From the NCBI RefSeq assembly GCF_900128955.1, contig NZ_FQTY01000017.1, positions 1-59,127 of the forward strand: a stretch of 59,127 bases of DNA. The letters are read 5' to 3'. A program made the position numbers and the translations under genes. The notes under the pieces were generated by a model. The model ran no database searches and had not been told where the DNA came from. It was given only the letters and a program-made list of their open reading frames with translations. The DNA is from Tissierella praeacuta DSM 18095. Its GTDB lineage: Bacteria; Bacillota; Clostridia; Tissierellales; Tissierellaceae. Below are positions 8,573 through 17,033 of this stretch, piece by piece. Each line of letters starts with the position of its first letter. The stretch's first letter is position 1.

Positions 8573-8592
8573 ATCTATAGTACTAGAAATAA

Positions 8593-8643
8593 GTTAGCGT
8601 AAGGTAACTATTTAAAAATACCATATAATATTTAATATGTCAA
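8593..8643 (-). promoter_or_regulatory. Strong promoter with DtxR-like operator upstream of the HTH-less AraC gene
   Basis: On the minus strand, TTGACA (8643-8638) is followed after 17 bases by TATTTT (8620-8615), with TGG directly before it as an extended -10. The next bases are the element GTTACCTTACGCTAAC (8608-8593), whose plus-strand form GTTAGCGTAAGGTAAC shares TTAGCnTnAnnTAAC with the operator at 4191-4206. In both promoters it starts at the presumed transcription start. Confidence 0.68.
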
Positions 8644-8811
8644 ATTATGAATAATCTATTTTTTAATATCAGAAGTTAATCAAGATTTTTCAAAAATAGT
8701 AAAAATATTTGATGAAAATTGATTTCGTACATCTATTATTATAAGTATTGTATTGCTAATACTAAATGTTTCTAGGTGATTGGACATTTTATCACTTACT
8801 TTACAATTTGT

Positions 8812-9480
8812 TTAGATCTTATGGATAATAAGAAATAGGCTAGATCCATCTACCTCTTTTACCTTATAGGGGTATCCTGACTCTTCGCCAATTTTCTGAA
8901 AGTCTTCCAATGAATGGGTTATTGCCTTGAAGCCGTCTTTACAGATAATTACACCATTTTGGGTTTTGGTATAATCAATTTCGCCCAAAAGTCCTTTTGA
9001 TGCCTGCTCCTCAAACCATTTAAGGCGAAAGTCCCAAAATTTAGGGCTATAACTACTGAAATATGCCTTTCTTCCCGGTGCTAATATTTCAAGAATTTTA
9101 TGAATAACAGTGGAATCAGCACCCATGGCAGATAAACCGTTTTGCAGACACAAAATGACATCAAAAGGCTTAGAAAATTCCATTTTGTGAACATCCATAG
9201 TGATCATACTAGCATTGGTATAGTCTTTGAGATACTCTTTACCCAATTCAATGTTTTCCTCTGATATATCTATCCCCACTATAGAACCACAGTGGGGAGC
9301 TAATTCCTTAACAATCCGACCATATCCAGTTCCAAGCTCCAAAACGCTTTGGGTCTTTGATAAATTTTTTTTGATAAAATCTATTTCCCCTTGTAAATAC
9401 TGCCTGACACGTGGAATTTGGGTCTCATATACTTGGAACAATTTTTGAGCATTCAACTTTTCATCATAGTAATTTTTCAT
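8812..9480 (-). CDS. Class I SAM-dependent methyltransferase
   Basis: The 222-residue protein has the Rossmann-fold motifs of SAM methyltransferases: motif I VLELGTGYGRIVKELA near residue 66, motif II VGIDISEENIELGKEY, then SMITMDVHKMEF and FDVILCLQNGLSAM. The substrate is not evident. The closest general type is a small-molecule methyltransferase of the ubiE-like group. A GAAAGGAT site precedes the ATG. It stands alone, facing left, with 240 bases on its 3' side and 380 on its 5' side. A T-rich run lies beyond the stop but there is no clear hairpin. Confidence 0.85.
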   Translation of the reverse strand: MKNYYDEKLNAQKLFQVYETQIPRVRQYLQGEIDFIKKNLSKTQSVLELGTGYGRIVKELAPHCGSIVGIDISEENIELGKEYLKDYTNASMITMDVHKMEFSKPFDVILCLQNGLSAMGADSTVIHKILEILAPGRKAYFSSYSPKFWDFRLKWFEEQASKGLLGEIDYTKTQNGVIICKDGFKAITHSLEDFQKIGEESGYPYKVKEVDGSSLFLIIHKI

Positions 9481-9862
9481 GTTTTTTATCCTTTCTTATA
9501 TTTTTTTATTTTTATCACTTTGTTAAATGTAAATTAGTTCCTCGGGCTTAAAAATTAAAGGCTAAGGCTTCAAAAAAATTTGTTATATAGTTATATAATA
9601 TATTTTATCATATTAAAATAAAGGCTTCAATTAGCTCATTATCAACAAAGGAGTAGAATTTTTTAAAGTTGGAAATATAACAATGATTATTTCAATATGG
9701 TGCAGTAGTCCTTTTTGTAGAATATATTATTCAATTTTATTTAGTTTTAAGGGTTTTTGAGAGTTTATAATTGATTGGTATATATTAATGTGTTAAAATA
9801 ATATTGGAGGTAATATTTAACAGTTAGTGAAAGGTATATAAAAAAGGAAAGGTGGTTTTGTT
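9481..9862 (+). promoter_or_regulatory. Gap with a promoter at 9771-9799
   Basis: TTGATT (9771-9776), a 17-base spacer and TAAAAT (9794-9799) preceded by TGT form a good extended -10 promoter aimed at the short gene at 9863. The rest is AT-rich sequence in which I see no gene or repeat. Confidence 0.6.
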
Positions 9863-9949
9863 ATGAAAAGAAAAATATTATATCAAAATAAAAAAAGGTA
9901 TTCAGGCTACTCTGAAAGTCAGTATAGAGTAAGTTTTGATGTAAGATGA
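9863..9949 (+). CDS. 28-residue basic peptide translationally coupled to the next gene
   Basis: ATG at 9863 follows AAAGGTGG (9849-9856) at a 6-base spacing, and the frame ends in TGA inside ATGA (9946-9949), which also starts the following gene. The product (MKRKILYQNKKRYSGYSESQ plus 8 residues) has six Lys/Arg in the first twelve positions. A leader peptide that couples translation, or a small basic protein, are both possible. I do not recognise a family. The promoter at 9771 would drive both. Confidence 0.5.
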   Translation: MKRKILYQNKKRYSGYSESQYRVSFDVR

Positions 9950-10608
9950 TTACCGTTAATTCAATCAATTCCGTGCCTAACTATTTAGAATTGCCTCCTA
10001 ATGGAAACAAAAGTTCATTTAAAACCTGCTATTACCCTAAAGATAAATTGTTGATAAATCAAAATAACATAGACAAGATATATCAGGAGAAATTTGGTAT
10101 AATGGATATTAATTTCTTGTCAAGTATAGTTTTTAATCTTCATTCTAAAGGCTTTAAATATTCGCCAATGGAAATGAATATAAACAGCCAATATAGAAGT
10201 ACTTTGGATAAAGCTGTACAGGATATATATTCATATGCTGGATCACTGGCTCAAAAGTATTATGTAGAAGGAAAAACTAAAGATGAGTATGGAAGATTGA
10301 TATCGATTACAGAGTTTCAAAATGAAATTCATGGAAAGTTAAGTAATATTACTAAGACAATAGATAAACAACTTGATTCAATTAAAAATCAAAATACAAA
10401 CTCAGATGAAAAAGGAGCAAAACTAAAGGAGAAACTTACTGATGATTTTATGAAAGAAATTAGTAATAGAAACTTTAGAACATTAAAAAACAATAACTCT
10501 GAATTTGAATCTCTATCTAATAAACTGAAGATAATACTATTAAATAATAAGATGTTTATCCAACAAGCCCATGATTTAAATATTTTTTGCACTCAATTTT
10601 ATGAATAA
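9946..10608 (+). CDS. Hypothetical protein, 220 residues, helical
   Basis: The start overlaps the stop of the upstream short peptide as ATGA, so translation is probably coupled. The protein begins with a polar unstructured part (MITVNSINSVPNYLELPP) and is mostly helical and charged after residue 60, with a likely coiled coil near residues 125-165 (ITKTIDKQLDSIKNQNTNSD). It has no signal peptide, membrane segment or known catalytic motif. The 16270-16737 gene has a similar style (short polar N-terminus, then helices), but I see no clear alignment between them. Function unknown. Confidence 0.7.
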   Translation: MITVNSINSVPNYLELPPNGNKSSFKTCYYPKDKLLINQNNIDKIYQEKFGIMDINFLSSIVFNLHSKGFKYSPMEMNINSQYRSTLDKAVQDIYSYAGSLAQKYYVEGKTKDEYGRLISITEFQNEIHGKLSNITKTIDKQLDSIKNQNTNSDEKGAKLKEKLTDDFMKEISNRNFRTLKNNNSEFESLSNKLKIILLNNKMFIQQAHDLNIFCTQFYE

Positions 10609-10793
10609 AATAATTAATAAAAGAATTATATAAAAAAACTTAAAAGATTCAAATGGCAATAAATATAATTATATTAGAATAAATAGGGGGGTGACTATTA
10701 AAAGATAGAAAATATATATGGTTGAATGACATTTTTATAATGACTTTAATTTTATACTATTTTCAGTGGGAAATTTATTGAGATGTGTTAAAT

Positions 10794-10851
10794 AAAAAAT
10801 AAAGATTCGTATTTATGGTTTATAAGGCAAATACGTATCTTTATTTTTTTA
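10794..10851. terminator. Bidirectional terminator
   Basis: AAAAATAAAGAT-TCGTATTT pairs with AAATACGTATCTTTATTTTT with one mismatch and a loop of about 13 bases. It serves the hypothetical gene on the left and, with its A-run on the other side, the AraC gene whose stop is at 10862. Confidence 0.8.
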
Positions 10852-10861
10852 ATTGGGATTT

Positions 10862-11848
10862 CTATTTTTTGTTTTCACAACAACAAATTGGAAAAGGATT
10901 TTTAGAACTGAATTGTTTGACCTCCTTTGGATACATACCCTTGTATCTTTTGAACAGTGCTGTAAATCTACTATGGGAATTATAACCAACTGATTTTGCT
11001 ATATCTTTAATTTCAAGCTCAGTAGTTAACAAAAGATTCTCTGCTATGTTCATACGCTTTCTTTGAGTATATTCAGTGATGCTCATTTGATATTTCTGTT
11101 TAAAAGCAGATTTTAGTTTGGTACCACTCATCATAGCTATTTTTTCAAGAAGCTCTTGTGGTATATCAAAAGCATAATGATCGTTAATATACTCTGAAAC
11201 ATTTTCAATTGCGTTTTTATCAGACTCTGAAAGAGGATGTTCTCTAGATTTCTTTGTATACTCATCTATGGTGATACTCAACCATTCTTTCGCCTTTGCT
11301 TCAAAGAAAAGATCTGCTGAAGGTAAATCCATCGAGCAGTTCAAGATGGTTTTTGCCAACTTTTCAATAGGTTTTGTTATAAATTCCCTTGTTTCTAGGA
11401 AAAGATCTGATACTTTTGTTTTATTAATTTTTAAGTTATCTATAACATATTCTTCAATCATTTTTTCTTTAAAATTAATTCCAACGCTAAAATAAGGATA
11501 ATTTCCATGTAGAAGTAATCTCATATTTGACCTATCTATATTTGTTACAAACATTGTATTTGAAACTATATTTTGATAAGGATTAAACCATTCACCACTA
11601 GCCGTAATGATATAAGTGGAAATAAAACTCATATAAGGTCTCATATCAGGAAATGTATCCACTATCATTTCTCTTTTAATAAAAAAGTCATGAATATCAA
11701 TGATGAAAGAATCTGTTTCATAATACCAGTACATTCCTTTATAGTCTTCATTATCAATGTAAAAAGCATTGCCTGCTGGAGAGTATTTTGTACAGTTTAA
11801 ACAGTTTGTATAGCCGATTTCTTTTAACATATCTTTTAAATTATTCAA
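10862..11848 (-). CDS. AraC-family transcriptional regulator
   Basis: The 328-residue protein has an AraC sensor region (about 1-215) and a C-terminal double helix-turn-helix: IPQELLEKIAMMSGTKLKSA then AENLLLTTELEIKDIAKSVGYNSHSRFTALF with closing YPKEVKQF. The last residues (PFPICCCENKK) place three cysteines in a row after the HTH, a possible metal or redox site. It is divergent from ABC/ECF remnants and a MATE gene. Related AraC genes commonly head clusters of MptD/ECF transport, ABC exporters and MATE pumps. Three TTAGACA copies in the shared promoter region are likely operators. Confidence 0.88.
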   Translation of the reverse strand: MNNLKDMLKEIGYTNCLNCTKYSPAGNAFYIDNEDYKGMYWYYETDSFIIDIHDFFIKREMIVDTFPDMRPYMSFISTYIITASGEWFNPYQNIVSNTMFVTNIDRSNMRLLLHGNYPYFSVGINFKEKMIEEYVIDNLKINKTKVSDLFLETREFITKPIEKLAKTILNCSMDLPSADLFFEAKAKEWLSITIDEYTKKSREHPLSESDKNAIENVSEYINDHYAFDIPQELLEKIAMMSGTKLKSAFKQKYQMSITEYTQRKRMNIAENLLLTTELEIKDIAKSVGYNSHSRFTALFKRYKGMYPKEVKQFSSKNPFPICCCENKK

Positions 11849-11871
11849 ATAATCACCTCAAGTTATCACGA

Positions 11872-12035
11872 TTAGACAATGTCACAATTAGACATTATCT
11901 CTTATTTATATTGTACCATGTTTAACAAAATGATACAATAAAAATTGCTAAATTAGCTTTTATACTAGAATTGTTTTGAAGCTTCAATTGAATTAGATAT
12001 TAAAATTGAACAAAAATGAATATCTATTTGTCTAA
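11872..12035. promoter_or_regulatory. Three TTAGACA half-sites between the AraC gene and the decayed transporter cluster
   Basis: TTAGACA occurs at 11872-11878 and 11888-11894 as direct repeats 16 bases apart, and inverted as TGTCTAA at 12029-12035. The last two extend to a 9-base inverted match (CAATTAGAC and GTCTAATTG). Paired direct half-sites near a divergent promoter are usual for AraC-family activators. The assignment to the adjacent regulator is inference. Confidence 0.5.
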
Positions 12036-12063
12036 TTGAGATAATTTATAAAGGAGAAGTGTT

Positions 12064-12440
12064 ATGTTAAAGGTTTATAAAAAATTACTTTTCTATGTGC
12101 CGAAGGAGAAGTCCTTAGCCTATATTGCTATAGGTCTTACTATGGTCTCTACTGTTGTGATTGTCGGTGCATATTATTACTTAATGGACTTAGTAAAGCT
12201 AGTTTTAGGTTCTTTGATTTAAATCCTTCTGGGAAAATAAGAAAAATTATTGATGATAATGCTTCACAAACTCATTCAATTGTTGATCACCTTATACCAG
12301 ATAATACGGGAGCTATTCTTACTCCTGTTTTAGTTCTTGTTTTGGGTTTTTTTATTGATGTAAAGGTTGGCATATCTTTAGCTATTGCCACTCTTTTAGC
12401 TGTTAGTCATCTTTTTATCAACTATTTACAGAAAGTGTAG
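12064..12440 (+). pseudogene. ABC exporter (membrane-ATPase) gene remnant, N-terminal and membrane-domain fragments
   Basis: A good start (AAAGGAGAAG before ATG at 12064) leads into MLKVYKKLLFYVPKEKSLAY and a membrane segment, the N-terminus of an ABC exporter half. The frame stops at 12222. From about 12204, a second frame continues with FRFFDLNPSGKIRKIIDD and HSIVDHLIPDNTGAILTP, then a membrane segment, up to a stop at 12440. In intact exporters these parts lie about 70 residues apart, so a deletion with a frame change joined them. The ATPase half is missing. The gene cannot give a working transporter. Confidence 0.8.
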
Positions 12441-12816
12441 AAGATGAATTGCACCTTGGCAATAACAAACATCCTATGGCATTATCTGGTGGACAAAAGC
12501 AGAGAGTCGCCATTGCATCAGCAGCAGTTAATAGTGCAAATGTATTATTTTTTGATGAGCCAACCAGTGGACTTGATGGAGGAAATATGAGAAACGTCAG
12601 TAGGATTTTTGAAACTCTGAATTAAGGGGGGAATTAATTTTTGTTATTTCTCATGATCTTGAATTTTTGGTGAATACCTGCGGAAGAATTATTCATTTAG
12701 AAAATGGTGTCATTACAGAAGATTTTTTACTAACCAATCAAACTACGGAAAAATTAAAATCTTTGCTTATAACATCATATAATTTTCTGCCTTTAGAGAA
12801 CAAGATAAAGTTATGA
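12422..12816 (+). pseudogene. ECF-type (CbiO/EcfA-like) ABC ATPase remnant, C-terminal half with a frameshift
   Basis: In the frame starting at 12422 the sequence reads [13 protein letters not shown], signature [19 protein letters not shown] and Walker [17 protein letters not shown], up to a stop at 12623-12625. The next frame (from 12631) continues with FVISHDLEFLVNTCGRIIHL and runs to TGA at 12814-12816. The Walker A half is absent. Retained motifs identify an energy-coupling-factor type ATPase. It abuts the exporter fragment directly, so a large deletion fused two genes that are normally adjacent in AraC-ECF-ABC-MATE clusters. Confidence 0.8.
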
Positions 12817-12968
12817 ATGTTTTAAATAGAAAAGAAGTTGAGAGGGATTTGATAGAATTAGGATTTAAAGATATAAAAAGAGTATTTGCTGCTTTTTCAA
12901 ATAATTTATGGTGTGTAAAAAATGAAAGAATAAATGGAGCTAAATATATTAAAGGAGGATGGGTATAA
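12813..12968 (+). CDS. 51-residue hypothetical, probably a gene fragment
   Basis: The frame opens at ATG 12813, overlapping the stop of the ECF ATPase remnant, and ends one base before the MATE start. It reads MNVLNRKEVERDLIELGFKD at the start and ends in ...YIKGGWV. Its last codons are the ribosome binding site of the MATE gene (AAAGGAGGA). It has no clear site of its own. It could be the tail of a further decayed gene. I do not recognise it. Confidence 0.35.
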   Translation: MNVLNRKEVERDLIELGFKDIKRVFAAFSNNLWCVKNERINGAKYIKGGWV

Positions 12969-14324
12969 ATGGAAATGAGTAGAGAGAAAAATATGATACT
13001 TCAAGATAATATGTGGAAGACTTGTATTAAACTATCCTTACCAGCAGTAATCGCTATGGTTCTGTATGGATTAAATACAGTTTTCGATGCGATTTTTGTG
13101 GGAAGATATGTAGGAGAAACAGCCTTTGCTGGTGTTTCTATAATATATCCTTTGACGCAGATTCCTCTTGGGCTAGGTTCATTAGTTGGAGTTGGAGCTG
13201 GCTCCTATCTAAGTATATTAATCGGAGAAGATAATAAGGATATACAAAAAAGATTAATTGGGAATTCTAATACTTTAATGATTATTCTTACTGTTCTAAC
13301 TATGGTCTTAGGATTCTTGTTTATGAATCCTCTTTTGAAGATAATGGGTGCAAGTGGAGAAGAATTGATTTATGGTAAAAATTATTATATGATTACTCTC
13401 ATAGGATCAATATTTTGGATTGGCGGTCTTGCTTATAACATGATAGTAAGAGCCGAGGGGAAAATGAAAAGTGCTGCAATAATGATGGGGATAGGAATGG
13501 TTGTTAATATTATTGCCAACTATATTTTAATGGCAATATTTAATTTCGGTGTAAAAGGAGCTGCATGGGGAACAAATATAGCAATGCTTGTTTATGTACT
13601 TTTATATTTTAATTATTGCAGAAAAGGAAAATCAAGCTTTGAAACAAATGAAAGTAAGTTTTATTTTGAAAAAGATATTATAAAAGAAATAATATCTCTT
13701 GGTGTGCCGTCTTTTATTATGACCATTATGACAGTTATTCAAGGGGTTATTATATTAAGGGCTCTTAATAATTATGGAACAACTTCAGATGTTGCTTTTT
13801 ACGGAATGGTTTTTCGTATTTTAAATCTATTAATGACACCGATTTATGGGTTAATGAGAGCTTTACAACCTGCTGTTGGAATTAATTATGGAGCTAGGCA
13901 AGTGGATAGAGTTATAGGATTTTATAAGGTGTTTGTTTTTGTAGCATTTATTTTAGTGTTGCCTGTGTGGTCAATATCAATGGCTGCCCCAAACAGTATT
14001 TTGAACTTAATGTTACCGGATCTAACATTCAGCATACAAAACTTGAATTATTTTAGAGCAATCATTGCAATAGTACCCCTATTATGTATTGTCTTAACAG
14101 CAATGACTTTTTATCCTGCCATAAAAAAGCCAAAGCCAGCCATGTTATTTGGAATAGGTAGACAGTTATTTTTGTATATTCCTTTAATGATTATTTTACC
14201 AAAAATTTTTGGAGTTGCATCAATATATTATGGTTCACTTGCTATTGATTTAGGGTTAGCTTTAGTGATTGTAGTACTTCTTAAAAAAGAATTTAGGATT
14301 TTAAGAAGAGGATACAAATGGTAG
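12969..14324 (+). CDS. MATE-family efflux transporter
   Basis: The 451-residue protein has about twelve membrane segments in two related halves, with MATE motifs: LPAVIAMVLYGLNTVFDAIFVG near residue 25, PLGLGSLVGVGAGSYLS, and in the second half GLMRALQPAVGINYGAR. It would export cationic drugs or metabolites using a Na+ or H+ gradient. AAAGGAGGA 9 bases before the ATG supports the start. It follows the decayed ABC/ECF genes and faces away from the AraC gene. It is the only intact transporter left in that cluster. No distinct terminator follows within 100 bases. Confidence 0.92.
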   Translation: MEMSREKNMILQDNMWKTCIKLSLPAVIAMVLYGLNTVFDAIFVGRYVGETAFAGVSIIYPLTQIPLGLGSLVGVGAGSYLSILIGEDNKDIQKRLIGNSNTLMIILTVLTMVLGFLFMNPLLKIMGASGEELIYGKNYYMITLIGSIFWIGGLAYNMIVRAEGKMKSAAIMMGIGMVVNIIANYILMAIFNFGVKGAAWGTNIAMLVYVLLYFNYCRKGKSSFETNESKFYFEKDIIKEIISLGVPSFIMTIMTVIQGVIILRALNNYGTTSDVAFYGMVFRILNLLMTPIYGLMRALQPAVGINYGARQVDRVIGFYKVFVFVAFILVLPVWSISMAAPNSILNLMLPDLTFSIQNLNYFRAIIAIVPLLCIVLTAMTFYPAIKKPKPAMLFGIGRQLFLYIPLMIILPKIFGVASIYYGSLAIDLGLALVIVVLLKKEFRILRRGYKW

Positions 14325-14452
14325 TAGATTATTCTGATAAAGAAACTCAAGAAGGATAATTAAATATTAATGTTTGGAAAAGACTTTAAATATCATTCTA
14401 GAATTTCTATATACCATATTAGATTTGTTTGAATTAAGTGGGGAGTGATAAA

Positions 14453-15094
14453 TTGAATAAATTAAAAGTAAGGAAATTATTATTTTCAATACTAATACTT
14501 TTTCTATTAATAGTAGGAATTCTTTTATATGTGAATTGGGCAATTACACCTATTCCAGAGAGTAAAAGAAATATATCTAATACAGATATAAAAATGTTTA
14601 TAGATATAGTAGATGTAGCAAATAGAACTCCAATTATAAGGACATATACTAAAGAAGAATTTGATAGCTTTAATGAAAATGAATTAAAAAAAATTAAAGA
14701 TTTGGTAAGTGGAAATATAGAAGGAGATGTTCCAACATTAAAAATAGAAAATGGAAAAGGAATATTTAAAATTTCCTTTGAAAAAAATGAAAAAAATGGA
14801 GAAGAGATAGAAGTAAAAATAATTCCTGATAATATTCCTAAAATTAAAATATTCGCTTTAGAGACATTGTATAGTCCAAAAGAACCAAAAGAAATCAATG
14901 ATTCATTAATAGAAAGTGAAGAAGAAGGTATATATTTATATGAGATAAAAAAATATTCCAATTCAGCACAGATATATGGTGATGAAGAGGATGGTTTTTT
15001 TCTGGAGGCAATGTTTATAGAAATATACTATGAAGTTGATAAAGAGAGTTATGTATCAATTTTTGCAATAAATACATCAGATTATAAAAGTTAG
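14453..15094 (+). CDS. Hypothetical membrane-anchored protein
   Basis: I chose TTG at 14453 because GGGGAG lies 7 bases upstream. The longer GTG option at 14438 would lie before that site. The 213-residue protein has a basic start, one membrane segment at about residues 9-28 (FSILILFLLIVGILLYVNWA) and an extracellular acidic domain with many short beta-like stretches (KGIFKISFEKNEK, GIYLYEIKKYS). It may be a signal-anchored surface protein. I do not recognise a family. Confidence 0.68.
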   Translation: MNKLKVRKLLFSILILFLLIVGILLYVNWAITPIPESKRNISNTDIKMFIDIVDVANRTPIIRTYTKEEFDSFNENELKKIKDLVSGNIEGDVPTLKIENGKGIFKISFEKNEKNGEEIEVKIIPDNIPKIKIFALETLYSPKEPKEINDSLIESEEEGIYLYEIKKYSNSAQIYGDEEDGFFLEAMFIEIYYEVDKESYVSIFAINTSDYKS

Positions 15095-15228
15095 ATTTAT
15101 TAAGATAAAGGACAAATAATACTATTATATGAAATTAACTTGTTGTAATGAAATTGTAAATTATTTTTTCTGTTTTCATGTTAGAATAAATAAGTATATA
15201 TTATAAAGAGGAGATGGAAAAATTAATT

Positions 15229-16140
15229 ATGAAAAGAGCAGCAAATATTTTACTAATTACCTTGACTTTGTTGGTAGCATTAACTGGGTGCTATAATCAG
15301 CCAGTAAATAAGAAAGAAGAATACAAAAGAAGTTTAACATATTCAAATTTAACAGATTCTTTAAGTCAGGATGAGGTAAGAAAAGCTATGGAATTAGCTG
15401 GAATTGCACCTGAAAACATTGATTCCTTCTTTCAAAATGTTAAGAGTTTTAATAGTATAATTGAAGAGAAAAGTTTAATAAAGGATGGATTTATCACTAT
15501 TGATAGTCTTGAACCTGAGTATGATCAGTTGGCAATTCAGGAAATGTGGGATACTAAAAATCCAGAATTTATTGGTTATAACTGTAGAATTACATCTTTT
15601 GATTTAATGAAAAATTTCATTGATATTGGCAAACCCAATACAAGAAATTCTAGTCAATTATTTATGGATATGGATGCTTTAGAGAATAGTCCTGAAAAAT
15701 TATTTAGTCCCATAGAGCAAGAAGAATTTCAAAGTTTATTTTCTTTTATTCCAACAGAAAATACAAAAGATATATTCATTCATCTTAATAAGGTAAAGGA
15801 AGATTGGAAGAGTAAAGATATTACATTTTTAAATAAAGATAAGATTTCTCTCATTTCTGTTGTTTTTCATTCAGATGAGGATAGCTATCTATTTATTGGA
15901 CATGCAGGTGTTTTAATTTCAGTGGAAGACGGAAAACTTTTATTTATTGAAAAATTATCTTTTCAAGAACCATATCAGGCGATAAAGTTTGACAATCGTA
16001 TTGAATTGAATGATTATCTAATGAATAAGTATGATGTGTCTTGGAATCAACCAACAGCTAAGCCTTTTATTATGGAAAATGATGAACTTTTAGAAGGATA
16101 TAGGGAAAATCCAAACAATCCAGAAAGTAATTTAAAATAA
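15229..16140 (+). CDS. Putative lipoprotein of unknown function
   Basis: The signal peptide MKRAANILLITLTLLVALTG is followed by cysteine 21 in a perfect LTGC lipobox, which favours ATG 15229. An in-frame ATG at 15214 directly abuts the AGAGGAG site and is too close to be used well. The mature protein, about 283 residues, has a helical start (SQDEVRKAMELAGIAPENID) and beta-rich remainder (YLFIGHAGVLISVEDGKLLF) resembling DUF4300-like lipoproteins of Firmicutes. That family name is from memory and unsure. It stands as a single gene with no obvious partner. Confidence 0.75.
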   Translation: MKRAANILLITLTLLVALTGCYNQPVNKKEEYKRSLTYSNLTDSLSQDEVRKAMELAGIAPENIDSFFQNVKSFNSIIEEKSLIKDGFITIDSLEPEYDQLAIQEMWDTKNPEFIGYNCRITSFDLMKNFIDIGKPNTRNSSQLFMDMDALENSPEKLFSPIEQEEFQSLFSFIPTENTKDIFIHLNKVKEDWKSKDITFLNKDKISLISVVFHSDEDSYLFIGHAGVLISVEDGKLLFIEKLSFQEPYQAIKFDNRIELNDYLMNKYDVSWNQPTAKPFIMENDELLEGYRENPNNPESNLK

Positions 16141-16269
16141 TAATCAATATTTATTATAATATAACACTTCTTTCATCAGTAATGAAAGTTGATAGAATTT
16201 ATAAAATTATTTAAGATTTTTTTATTTTAAACCATATATAAAGAGAGAACACATAAGGAGGGTATATTA

Positions 16270-16737
16270 ATGATTAAATTAGGAATAACCTCATCATTAA
16301 GGAATTGCCAATCCAATTTTACTGAGAATTATAATAGGAAAAGAACATCTGATATTAAGAATGTGAAACAGGCTTCTGATTGCTTTGAACCTTCATCTGA
16401 AGGAAAGGAAGCACTTAAAAATAGTAAAAAGACAGAAGAAAAATATTATGATTTAGCTAAAATAATGAATATTCATGAAAAAGGGTTTCATGAGATACCA
16501 ACAAGGGAAGAAAGTGACTATTATTGGGCAGCAAGAAAAAGCAATCCAGAACTGGATTCCTATTTATATGAAAGAGATAAGGCAGAGGCACTTAAATTTG
16601 TCGGAGAAGTACAATCTATCTTAATGAAGGTAGTTTCTGGTCAACCATTAACGCCAGAGGAAGAAGAAATGGTGAAAAATGATCCTGTCTTACAACAGGA
16701 AATCCAAATACGCAAAAATAGTTATCCTTTAAGGTGA
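16270..16737 (+). CDS. Hypothetical protein, 155 residues
   Basis: A strong AAGGAGGG precedes the ATG by 6 bases. The protein is hydrophilic and helical with no signal or membrane segment: a polar N-terminus to about residue 55, then a helical domain rich in Glu and Lys (HEIPTREESDYYWAARKSNP). An opening like MIKLGITSSLRNCQSNFTEN is sometimes seen in clostridial small proteins of unknown role. A strong terminator follows at 16801. No function is proposed. Confidence 0.7.
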   Translation: MIKLGITSSLRNCQSNFTENYNRKRTSDIKNVKQASDCFEPSSEGKEALKNSKKTEEKYYDLAKIMNIHEKGFHEIPTREESDYYWAARKSNPELDSYLYERDKAEALKFVGEVQSILMKVVSGQPLTPEEEEMVKNDPVLQQEIQIRKNSYPLR

Positions 16738-17033
16738 ATCCTATAATAATTTTGTGGATGAAGTAGGGGAAGTGTAAAGGAATTACGTTTAGATGATATG
16801 CTCCTCTTGTAGTAGACAGTTAAAATGATGAAAACTGTAACTACAAGGAGGAGTTTTTTATATATAATTTTAAACTTTTAATCAGTTTGCCTGAAAATAG
16901 TGTGTAAAAATGGTATTTCATAATATTTCATAATTACAAATCCCCTTATATGGCTTAGTGCCATTGTTTTTCTATTCATTCTAAAATATACTAATAATAG
17001 ATTTACATTTTTGCAAGGAGGTGATTTATATCT
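16738..17033 (+). terminator. Gap with rho-independent terminator (16801-16859)
   Basis: CTCCTCTTGTAGT pairs with ACTACAAGGAGGAG across one bulged base, with an inner AGTT/AACT helix, followed by TTTTTTA. It separates the hypothetical gene from the two-component system. The remaining bases hold no visible gene. A strong AAGGAGGTGA at 17015-17024 belongs to the response regulator. Confidence 0.88.

Noticed and set aside
10681-10790. Hydrophobic frame (LLKDRKYIWLNDIFIMTLIL) after a GGGGGGTGA site.
   Set aside because: There is no ATG, GTG or TTG start in the right frame and it stops after about 29 codons; at best a gene remnant.
14434-14961. 175-codon minus-strand frame rich in Ser, Phe and Ile.
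   Set aside because: It is the antisense of the membrane-anchored hypothetical at 14453-15094, which has a ribosome binding site and membrane anchor.
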